Shown: positions 34,309 through 45,700 of the stretch, piece after piece
Layout: each line of letters starts with the position of its first letter
How positions within the stretch are numbered: the stretch's first letter is position 1
NCBI RefSeq assembly: GCF_014529535.1
Contig: NC_050736.1
Coordinates: forward strand, 3,596,001 to 3,660,000
DNA from: Bradysia coprophila
Taxonomy: Eukaryota; Arthropoda; Insecta; Diptera; Sciaridae
Reading direction: 5' to 3'
Length of the DNA: 64,000 nt
Program-made: the position numbers and the translations under genes
Notes under the pieces: model-generated
What the model was told of the DNA's origin: nothing
The model's input: the letters and a program-made list of their open reading frames with translations, nothing else
Database searches by the model: none

Positions 34309-36491
34309 TCAATTATGATGCGAAGTTAATGGATTGAATTGCATTCCCTCCAATTGTTGAGGCGGTATGGTTGTATTTACTGTAATTGGTGGCATACCCG
34401 GCAACGAAATCGGCGTTGTTATCGAACTGGATTGAACTTGCGGAAATGAAGTGAAAGTCGGCGGCGATTGATATGAAGCCGTGGCACCGGGCGGTTGCGG
34501 TTGAATTTGAGAGGATTGTGTGACTGTTGGTTGCGCGAATGGATTCGATGGATAAGCACTCGTATTGTACGTTGGTATCATAAAATGATTCGGATCGGCA
34601 CCGGCCGTCTGATAAGGTTGGTATTGTTGAAATGCAGGCAGACTCGATGGCGGTGGTACGTTGGTAAATTGTTGTGTTGTGTTGTACATCATTGGCTGCT
34701 CGCTTGGAACTATAATTAAGCAAGAAATTCAATTATCTTCATTGAGTCAGGCAATTCGGTGAGAGATTTTCATTTGTAAATTGAGGACAGCAAAATCATA
34801 CCCGATACATGCTGCTGAACACCTGCTGCGTATTGGCCATACGATGTTGATGGTGTTTGAAACGATTCAATCATACTGGGTGAAGCTTTTGGCGCAGGAA
34901 CTGATTGAAATAATTCGTTCACGTTCGATTGCACCGCTTCAGGCTTTTGAACGTCCTGGGATGCAAGCGGCGTCGATGTAGTTGTAACAGCCGATGGATC
35001 ATAACTGTTAGCATTTGGTGTTTGATCCAATGTAACTTGAGAGAGACCAGCTGTTACGTCAGCGATTGGCTGTGTGGGTGGCGCTTGAGGAGTTTGCGTT
35101 GGTAGCGGAATATTCGGTACGAAAGTCAAAGGTGGTGTATAAGGAAATATTGGATTAGCCGGCACAGTTGGTGCTGCTTGTTGCATCTGCAAATGAATTA
35201 ATTGAGTTGAAACCTAAAAACAACAAAATTTCGACCCAACTGACGACTTACATTTGGTGTCTGCGATGAACTGATTAACGGTTTCTTCTCGTCCGGTAAT
35301 AAACGAACGGGTATACGATGTAAATAACCATATCCAATACCACAACCTAAACTGCCTTCACCGCCCCATTTCGAATAGGGCTTAATGTTCACCTGAAATA
35401 TCCAATCAGAAAACGATGTAGCAAAGTCAGCCAATTCATCAACATGCATTGAAATCGACTCATTTTACGTCAACATTAATCTTCAAAGTTTCAAGATTAC
35501 AACATTTACAAAATTAGCTACGTAGACGCAAAGCTATGCATCGTTTGCGCAATCTCTTCATTGCGTCATAGTTCTTACTTAAAACAATTGAACGTTGAAA
35601 TATTTCAACGTTAAATGCTACGCAAATTACAATTTCGATCGGAGAGTTACTAATTATCACTAAATCACAATTTAAACACTAATTTTCACAGTCATTAAGA
35701 GCTAGAGTAGAATAATGCATTCATAATTACCTCTCTGCATGTGTCATCATCTGTATTGTACACGTACATTTTCAACGGTCTGTCTTCGTGTGATTCAATC
35801 AACGTAAACAGATCCTCACTCTCATGCAAAATCGAATCAGCACCAATGATATAATCGGTAAATGATCTCAAACCTGCGGTTTCTGCTGGAGAAGATGGAT
35901 GCACTTCCTACAAAATTATGTCACGTAATCAATGTCGACAAAAAATGTTGAACTGAACCGTAGCACTGCTCCGAATATTTTCTATGTTTAAATGCTAGGA
36001 GCAGTGCTATGACTGGACTATAGACGAACCAAAACATGCCAAACATTTTCATTGGCTCCTTCAAATGAACAAAACCGAATACTGACACCCAACAATCCCT
36101 GACCACCCCAGGTTTGTGACGGTGTTATGTTTACTTCGCGAACGGTTTGTGTTTTGCTACTGTAGATTGTCATCTTGATTGAATTCTCTACATTCTTCTT
36201 TAACAATTCCTTCAACGTGTCATTGTCCTGATCCAGTCTTGTATTACCAATAGCGACGATAAAATCGAAAAACGCCTCTAAACCAGCTCGCTGACCGGGA
36301 GAATTATCTTGGACCTGTAAAATGAAACATTTTTATTCGATTTGTTGTGGTTCGTATTGTGTACTAAAAAAAACACGTCAGCTGATACGGTGAAATTTGC
36401 CGACAATTATTTATTTGTTAATAATCACCCTCAAGACATGGTATCCCTCACACCCGCCTCCAGGTACTTCGATGCTTGTTGCAGATCCCAT
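34309..36491 (-). CDS. Grasp65: Golgi reassembly-stacking protein (GRASP55/65)
   Basis: Six coding exons (minus): 36429-36491, 36030-36314, 35731-35907, 35252-35392, 34802-35186 and 34309-34709; all junctions keep phase, giving 483 residues. GRASPs tether and stack Golgi cisternae and serve unconventional secretion. Residues 1-6 (MGSATS) carry the glycine for N-myristoylation. Two PDZ-like GRASP domains follow (about 15-105 and 110-205), with [34 protein letters not shown] and [20 protein letters not shown]. The rest is a Pro/Gln/Ser/Thr-rich tail. The usual GGGTEGYH motif reads GGGCEGYH here. The exon 2 donor (GTTCGT) is weak, but the junction restores the conserved HVLEV. Confidence 0.93.
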
Positions 36492-37420
36492 CACGACGAA
36501 AAGTGAATTATTTTTTAATAAAAATCTTAGTTTTGTTGCCCAAGTTACGTGGCACGTTACTTATATTATTATAGCAATTTTCTAGCAGTGTCGGTCTGGT
36601 AAACAAATTCGTTATTTGACAGTTAGCAATATAGGGTATTGTAGTCAGCACATTACTTTGAAAATTGTTGTAGAGTGAAAGATCCTTGCTGGGCTTGTTG
36701 TCGCATCAGTTTATAATTGACAGAAATTTTTGTTTTCTGAGTTTTTCCTGTAGTTAGGGGGCATTTCGTCAAAAAAAAAGCGATTTGCGTTTCTATTGAT
36801 TTTAATTAACAAAAAAACTTTTATAGGATATTGCGCGGATCAACAAGCTTTTTTAACGAACAAAATTTTGAACGCCAATATAAAATCACTGGTACAATGT
36901 AAACAATCCGTTTCTTCGGCAACTTACCATTATTTTCAATGGTGATTCTATATAAAATGTAAAACCCACTAAATAAACGCGACACATAAGTGTAATCACC
37001 ACCGAAAAGTGAACATTCGCGCAAATTGTTAACGTAAGTACAAGATGAGCCAAATACGATTTCTTCTTCTTTTTCTATACGTCCAAAACAGATACTCAAA
37101 AATCTAAATGTGGTTTCTTCGGCAAAGTTGTGACGAACTTACTCCTACATAATAAATTTCAATTTCTAGAATATATTTTAAAAGATATTTAGGTTTAGAC
37201 TTAAATTTAAGAGCAATGGACCCTTTGCAAATTTGAAGCCGGAAAAATATTCGTTTTTCCATTAAAGGGGACGCTAAAAATGTTACTTTTAAAGGGAAAA
37301 AATTGTTTGAACACACTTGGAGAAACCTGTGCAGATTATATAAAATTACACAATCTGCAAAGGTTTCTTCAAGTTGGATCATTAGAATATAATATGAGTG
37401 TGAATGAATAAAAATCATCT
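36492..37420. other. Upstream region of GRASP
   Basis: The GRASP promoter and leader should lie at the start of this stretch. The rest is AT-rich with open frames on the minus strand (36821-37099, 37104-37418) that look random. Confidence 0.4.
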
Positions 37421-37492
37421 TGCCCAGACGCTAATTTGAACAAAGGACCTCTAGATTATGAGTCGAGAGCTCTAGCGCTAAAGCCACGGGTT
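37421..37492 (-). tRNA. tRNA-Met(CAT)-like sequence, probably pseudogene or SINE head
   Basis: The minus strand carries TTTAGCGCTAGAGC (A-box-like), then an anticodon loop CTCATAA flanked by stem strands CTCGA and TCTAG (one mismatch), AGGTCC and a B-box-like GTTCAAATT. This matches the order of elongator tRNA-Met. The T stem and acceptor stem do not pair well, so it is probably not functional. Confidence 0.4.
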
Positions 37493-37512
37493 CAGGTAAA
37501 ATGATATTCACT

Positions 37513-37615
37513 TAGAACGCTGTAAGTGAATAAGCTCGGGCTGCCGCCCTCGGATACTTTTTCTCATCTGGATACGAGATATCACTTTACTTCCCTTGCA
37601 TAGTAATGTACTATT
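37513..37615. mobile_element. MITE family B, truncated right half
   Basis: The sequence from ctcggatactttttctcatc to the end tagtaatgtactatt repeats 17340-17424 with few differences. Family A copy 2 starts at the next base. Confidence 0.65.
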
Positions 37616-37790
37616 ACGTGTTACGGCATGTTTCATTTTCATTTACATTGCCTAATCACGTAAGCATTGTATTTACGAGGTTCCAAGTTGTGTAATTGAC
37701 AAGTATGGAATACAGCCCTTCCCTTCGGGTCGGGCTGTAACACCCCACTTATCAAATACACAACTTGGAACCTCGGAAGTAATATACTAT
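37616..37790. mobile_element. Palindromic MITE, family A, copy 2 (175 bp)
   Basis: Same length and nearly the same sequence as 16460-16634, including the acgtgttacggcatg start and the cctcggaagtaatatactat end. Confidence 0.75.
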
Positions 37791-37830
37791 AGAATGCTAG
37801 ATTGAATGTGTAGTGTATGTGGTCTTTAAG

Positions 37831-38244
37831 TTAAGAGGCATCGGTGCTTTGCTGAAAAGCATAAATTTGGGCGTTTCTTAATACTGGATTTTCGTTTACT
37901 TTTGATGATATCTTTCCATCAGAATCCTTTTTGAAAAATTAACTACCGCAATCCCGGCCACGAATGTGGTAGCTTTCAACAGAAAATACATTTGGTTGTA
38001 GCAATTTGACCGGCTCTGAGAAACGTGAGCAGTTTATGAAAATTTCGTTAGACTGCTCACTTTTCTCAGAGCTGGTCAAACGACTCAACCAAATGTATTT
38101 TCTGTTGAAAGCTACCACATTCGTGGTCGGAATTGCGGTAGTTAATTTTTCAAAAAAGATTCTGATGGAAAGATATCATCAAAAATGAAATATGAGGCAC
38201 ACAAATGTAGGCTACAATTTTATCTAAGTACCGGTGCCTCTTAA
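37831..38244. mobile_element. Long palindromic foldback MITE (about 414 bp)
   Basis: Ends ttaagaggcatcggtgc and gtaccggtgcctcttaa face each other. The inner arms (37905-38020 against 38050-38185) are close to perfect, including gctaccacattcg and catttggttg segments. An open frame at 38006-38188 is a by-product of the palindrome. Confidence 0.7.
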
Positions 38245-39770
38245 GTTAAAAATATCGAATGTCCTAAATTCGCTCTTCTCGTATCACACGAAGTTCTTAG
38301 AATGATATGGATCCGTTTATTCTTCAACTGTGAATTAAACGTTGCTATCATATGCGTTGAATACTTCGTTCACATTTTCACTTCGTTATTTGGTACAGCA
38401 GTTATGATGTCATCAACAAACCGTACAAAAAGCGATAATTTGTATCCTAATCTCTTGATGACGCCATCTTCCAGAATTTCCAAAATTAGATTAGCGGATG
38501 TAGGTGATAATGGCGAGTGTCGAAAAATTGCTGGCAAATAAATAAATGATTACTGAGCAACATCGATCAATATTTGAAATATAATCTTATACGAATAATA
38601 ATTAATTCGTTGATTACTTTCTCTACAAAGCAACATCATTTTTACTTGTTCTCCGTACGATCATCGCACTACGATGTATTTGCTAAATTGACAAGTCGGA
38701 CCTCAGGACCCTAGTACAAGAGTTCTGCTTGCTCCCTAATAACATTTTGGGGATAGACTTTCTTTCAAAGGTATCGGCTAGTACTTGTCCAGGAGGAGTG
38801 AAAGGTTGAAATTTCGCTCTTCAAGCTACGAAAATATTGTCAAGAGTAGGAAAATGTCTATTTTGTTATAATTTATAGTGACTTTATAGTTACGAATTCT
38901 TGAAGTTACGAATGTTACGAGAACCGTCGCTGTTATATGGAAAACAACCTAATAATTTTATAACAAAACAGTGTTTTGAATGTGGCCGCGAAAAATTTGA
39001 ACGTGAAACCTTTTCTCGTTATATTTTAACCTTTTAATGTTGTCAACATTTATATTATGAACTGAGTTCTAATATGAGAGACAAGAGCTGAAGAGAGAGT
39101 TTCCATTGAGTGTTGAGTGTAACGTACTCAAACAAATAGTAGAAATTAAATCAAAATACAAAATCGTCAATGAAAGTGATGATTATTTTCGTATTCAGTA
39201 TTATTGTTCAGTTTTAATTTAAAGACAATGGAATCAATAGAAAAATGATATCGTTTACTTCACTTGCTGAAAACTAAATCCATAAGACATCTAGCGGATG
39301 TTAAATTAACTGATTATTTTGGGTATTTATGGTAGACATGCATGCAAGATTCGTACGATGCAGTTACCTAATATCGTTAAGTTACATAAGTTAGAAAATT
39401 GGACTCCGACTCGATTTACTTAAGTTATGCTAGAAAAGGGACGGACATCAGAATCGTCATTTTTAAATATTTGTGACTGTTTTAATCAATCATCCTTACT
39501 CTGGTGTCAAAATTCCTCTGGTTACGTTACTATAAGTTATGCTATGAGACCCAGGTACTTTGTACGGGTCTAAAAACAAAGTGTCATAGTACGAAAAGAA
39601 AAGAGAGCAGAGGTTTTAGTAGTCATTCAAAAGTTGTATCGTCAAAAAGTGAAATAAGTTTTGTGTGATTTTCGGTTTCGTTTGGAAAAAAAGTCAGCAT
39701 GTGAAAAGGTTTATTTATTTCGGTGGAATATATTGGAAATAGGATAAATTGAAAACATTAAAACAATACA
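38245..39770. other. Intergenic stretch upstream of the ArfGAP gene
   Basis: No exon recognised. The last few hundred bases probably contain the promoter and leader of the ArfGAP gene. Confidence 0.4.
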
Positions 39771-42700
39771 ATGGCTGATGAAAATGAAAAGTTATTGATG
39801 ACTTTATTGAAGAAGAGTGGAAATAATGTGTGTGCGGATTGTAACAGTAAATGTGAGTGATTTTTCAAAACAATATTTTTACCAATAAATTTCAAAACAT
39901 CTTCTGAGTCAAAATTTGAATCGTAGAAGAATTGATAAAAAAAATGTGTGTAGTTCATTAGAATAGCCTTATTTCGTATTTACGCATCAATATTCAACCT
40001 TGGGGGGCAACAAAATTCGTCACGGAGATTGCTAATAATAAAGTATTTTCATTCTTTTACGCATCGAAACCATCAACACGAATCCGAATACTTCGTATAT
40101 ATATGTGTGTTGTGTGTATAGTTTTTTTTACGTCTACGCTGAAAACAGGGTGAATGACACTTTGTACACACTCAAATTTTGATAGAACTTGGGACAAAAC
40201 ATAGAATTTTTATTTTCAAACCAAGTTGGTTTTTCTTGTACATTATTGTGGTCTCAGAAGTTGTTGCTCTGTGGAAGTTAAGCGACCATTAATTCGGACA
40301 ACAATGTTTTGTCAATAAGGGATCTGTCTCGGGATTTTTATTTCAAATATTTTAATATTTTGTTGCTATTTGCCAAAAAGACAATTTATTTTAAAACTGA
40401 TCAGATGATAAATCGTTACGTGTCCCAGAACGAAATTGTAAAATCGAGTTAATTGTGGCTCAATGAATTCAGAACATGAACAATTTGTATAGCATTAGAA
40501 GTGTGAATGACACAAGAAGTCTTGTCAATATAGGCTCTCGCGTCGTCGTCGTCGTTCAGGGAATATTGTACTTTATATACCTATTCATAATATATGGCTC
40601 GATATATGTACACTCACCTACTTGTTATATAAATTTTCTATATATATTTATATACGAAAAGTGTAGGATAGTGTACGTTTTGTGTATTTTATCGTATATA
40701 TTTATACACCTCTCGTACGTACGATGAAATTGCTGAAAAGGTGTAGCGAATACATTGCCGTCAAAACAAATCCACGACCTCGTCTTCTGTGCTATATAAA
40801 CAAAATATTTTTGTGTTTAGATAGTACAATCTACCTACACTACACGGACATGTTTTTCAGATCAAAATAGAGGAAAAAGAACACCGTCGTATTATTTTTA
40901 TCAATTTTTTCTTCTTCTTCCTTTTTAACGTTTGTTTTGTTTCGTTATAATAATTTCTTTTTCATCAATTTTTTCTCTTATGAATTAACATTGGGAGGAT
41001 TGCATAATGTAACCGTATTTTATTATTCTGATGCCGAATTTAAATGATATTCGTATTGTAAAATTAACTTTTTTTTTTGCTGTTCTGGCTTAATGGTTTC
41101 AAAACGGTTTCTCTGGTTTATTGGCTTTTAGAATGAAATAGATTTATCGATGTGAGAAAGAGCACATTCTCCGTTATTATATAGTAAATTTAGATTTTGT
41201 ACGTTGCACGACCCATAGTAAAAATGTTTCGCAAACGTAGGTTAGAATATTTTCATTCAAGTATAATTGAGACATGGTTTTCTGCTATTGATTTTTAGTG
41301 GTTTTCGAAATGGGTAATTTGGGTTGGAGTGTTATGTGTGAAATTATTTTTTTTATAATTCTCTGAGTGTAAATGTTAAAGTAGGTCAAACTTTGGCACA
41401 TTGTGTCTGGCGTAAAAATAGAATTTTCATTCCATTCATTTTTTTAAATTTCTCTAATAGTTTGTCTCGTTTGTTACTTTTGACATTATTTATAGTCTCG
41501 GTCTATAATTATCGAAAAACTAATTACACTTCTGTGAACATTTTTTTAAACAAATCTGAGAAAATTGTCTACTTGATTCCGTAGATACTATTTATTTTAG
41601 ATAAGTTTTTAATTTGGTCAGTGGTATTCCCACCTGCCAAAATAAAAGTTTGGAAGCAGTTAGGTACTACATATTATCTGCGTTTGAGAGAACCCACTTT
41701 ACCTGTCTAAAAATCTGTTTTTCGCATTATCAGATAAAAATCATTTCTTCCTAATAACGGTGAAATTTGGTTAAGACCATACAATTGTCTAAGTTAACCT
41801 TCATAGAAGCAGTTGGATATTTTCTTCGACTTTAAGAAACGGCAAACGTATTACGGTACAGCTCTGTTAATTCTGATGTTGAAAGTATCACTTATTGTTT
41901 GATAAAAATCTTGTACTTCAATTGTTTTAACATTTATTTTATTATAAGATCACGTTAACCGGAAAGCTAATCTTTGAACGATCGTCATGACAAAAATAAG
42001 GTATTACCACCTGTACTATCGTTAACATTGAAACTTCGGTATCCTTCTTTCTTCCACTGTTGGACCTGAAATGTCATAAATTTAAAATCAGTGACCTCAC
42101 CATTTTTGTTATTTTGATCTCGACCGAATATTTTAGTTATAAACAGCGCTAAGCCTCGAAAAAAGTCAAATTTTGCTCATTTAAGATTAACTCAAGCGCC
42201 TTGCAGAGACATATAGGCAATAGATTGTTGTTAGTAATGTTGGTAGTCGACCGAACTATTGTTTCGGCTGGACATGTTGTATCCTGGTATCCTGTATACC
42301 GGGAAATCTAAAAAATAAGTAGGAAACGTATGGACCGAAAAGTATGTTCCATGTTTTTGGTTACCGGGAAGAAAACATTATTTCCATACCCGTTAGGTGG
42401 CCCCGTAAGTGTTTTACTAGGCAACACATAAAAAAGGTCTAATCTCCAAACAGGTTAAGTTGAAACCTCAACCTGAAATGTACCTGCTTCGATATTTATT
42501 CAATACAGCACCACGGATTTTGACATGTTCCTCACCTTAATCAGGACCGTATTAAAAATTTGCAAAACAATTAACCATGCAGTGCATACCGCTGTGTGTT
42601 TTGTCAGCTTCAGATTTAGAATCCCTTGCACTTTTGACTCTTAACCAAGTATGAAAATATTTCCAAAGAAATATGCTTGTACCCTGTGCTCTAAGATACC

Positions 42701-45700
42701 AATTCATTCATAGAAAATTGTAAATATTTATGAGAGCCCTACACACATCTTTTTTTATCTATTTTTTATTTAAAAAAATATAGAAATCAGTAAGCAGTAA
42801 GCTAAATACAAAACACAAATTTATTAAAACAAGTTGTAGCTGATAAAAATGCGTAAAAAATATTTTTTTACGATTAGTGGACCAATAATATTTTCCCGAA
42901 GATAAAGATATCAATGACCAGTCCGGTTAAAACCAAATTTTCGGAATTTCCATCAACTCAGTTGACTTTTTTGTTGTTGAATTAATGTGAAAATTAAGTG
43001 AAACATGTCTGTGTTCAAAGACCCATACGCACAGAATATGTACTGTGCTAACATAAACTTTCCACGAAGTTGATAAGATTCTCTAAAATAAACACTTTGT
43101 GCATGTCGTCGTCACTCGAAAGTTTAAAAAAAATGTCACTACTTATATTATGTCTTGTTGTTAATAGCCATACATACATCTTACGTATGTACACATAACG
43201 TTTTACAACATATTTTTATTTCTCATGGTCGAAGTAACACAAGGCGCCATACATAACATTCTACAATTTCATTCATTGATAAGATAAGCCAAAAGAATTT
43301 ATGATCGATCAAAATTACTTATTATTGTTTCATGTCAACCCATTTGGATGAATTTGATGGACGCATGATTCATCAAAATTCAACGATTTTATGACAATGA
43401 TATTGAGATTTAAGAGTATGTTTCTGTTACGTAACGGTGTGTGGATTGGGTTAGCATAAAACTCATTTTCATGGATGTAACAATAGTGATTTTATGACTA
43501 ATAAAAAAAGTTAGTGACAGCTGCAACTATAGTAGGATGTGTTTTTAATTTCCCCGTATTGGCTCGCTTAAATTTGTTTTTGGTGGACTGGCCTATCATC
43601 AGTAGAAATACTGTAGATTTGGAGGCTATTGTACACATATCGTCATCGTTTACAATAAATCTGTTACTTCTTTTGTTTAGTTCGCGGTATATTACGTCAC
43701 TCGTAACTCGTTTGAACATCTAGTTTGGTGTATTACCCAAGATCAACGACTACTTTTGTCAAAACTGTCGATAGCAGAAGAGTCCGTTAAAATTGACACA
43801 ATACAATGTGTAAGTCTTCTAGGTTTTCCTTTCCAAAAAATTAATTTCGTCAAGCACCAACGTATACAATTATTTAACAAAACAAAACTGTTCTGAAAAG
43901 AAAGAAAAAACATTTGCGCGGTTTCTTTTTTGTAGGTAATTTTACACTCTCATTCGAAGAAAATTACACTGACCTTTGTTGTATATTATACAACAATGAG
44001 TGTATTAGAATATGCGCAAATTGTTTTGTTTATTGTATGATTGTGAAACGTCATAAAAGCTGAATTACGCTTGTGGAATCTCATTAACCTTTTTGAAATT
44101 TGTTTTTGTTTATTCGCTCTCTGTTAGGGACGGGTGAAAAACTATATTTACGTAACGTATTACGTCTGGAAATACCGGTCGGGCCACATAGGGAATTGGA
44201 CATAAAGTTTCAGAGTGTCTATCATCCTTGTAAAATTACATTTTTAGTGCATGACCTAGCCTCTACCACTCATAAAATGGGCGGTAAATTTTAATGGTTA
44301 ATAATAGTTAGGAATAAGTTTTTATTATACTTTTTGAGCACAGTTTTATCCGAATATAAAAAGTCGAAAAAAAATAGGAAGTACATGTAACTCCAGCCCG
44401 TGTGAAGCTCTATGTAATATGCCGAAAAATAATTCCCAATGGACTAGAAACAAACCGAAAACGAAATCTACTCAGCAACGTCTTCTGGTGAAATACAAAA
44501 TTTAATCAGAATTTCGATGTGACGCAGAAAGGAATAAATGTAGATATAAATTGACGTAGTTGGAAATGAGAATTTATTTTCTTTTGTATTTTCAATTGTA
44601 TAACGGCAAACATTCTTCCGGTATCCAGACTGAATTGGATTTTTTTAGTTTCATTTGTTGTGTGCCACATTTTTAATTACTTTTTGTTTTAATATCTTAT
44701 TTTGTATATGTGTAGTTAGTTGATTCAGTCGTATGATTTAGGATAATGTTTAACCGTTTAGCAAGCACAGTAAAATCATTATGTCGGTCTATTCATCTAT
44801 TCATTTAACAAAATCTATTACTTCAGTATTTTTATCATATCGCTCATTCCTGTCATAGTCGATACTAATTCGTTACATACGACTGAAACTTCATTTTTAT
44901 GAGTCTAATGATGAGTAACTGCTTAAGTAACAAAATCTTATCGTTCCATTGCCATAATTTGACAAAATCAATTTTTTTTATTTGCAGACATCGAATGGGC
45001 ATCGTACAACATTGGCATTTTTCTTTGCACCAGATGTGCAACAGTTCACCGGTATGTTCAAATGAATAGAGAATATTCTTTAGCACACATTACTTGTTTT
45101 GGGAGATTACGAAAAGTTGAAATTTTCAGTCAGATGAGAACTAAACGAAATTTGTTATCTCCCAAACAGTGAATGCATTTGTTAGATAATTATGCTGAGC
45201 CAATCAATGGTAACGTAAAAAATTAATTACAGTGCAATGGGATCGCACATATCAAAAGTCAAACACCTGAAAATGGATAAATGGGAAGACAGTCAATTAG
45301 AACGAATGAAAGATATTGGAAATCTTAAAGCCAAAATAACGTACGAGAAAAAGGTGCCAGCTTGCTACAGACGACCTTGCGAATACGATCCACAGTAAGT
45401 AGAGACAAATTTTATTGGAAATATTAGAATAATCATCGATCAGGATCATCACTAAAGTAGAAAATTATTTAGACGAAATAATCTAAAATCGGTAAGGAAG
45501 CACCCAAACTCTGATAACATTCCGAGTTTATCTTTTGTTTGTATTTCGATTTTTTTTCCCGTATCGCTCATGTAATTGAATAGACTCACAATGCAACAAT
45601 GTTCTGATGATTATTCCAACGATCAACAACATCAATGACATTTTCGTATGCCTCATATTCCAACAATCACACAAATTGTTGTTTATTTATTCCATCGAAG

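Noticed and set aside
34313..34732. 139-residue minus-strand frame overlapping the last GRASP exon
   Set aside because: It is the shifted frame of the Pro/Gln-rich GRASP tail and has no family features.
38006..38188. 60-residue frame in the foldback at 38 kb
   Set aside because: It reads one arm of a long palindrome.
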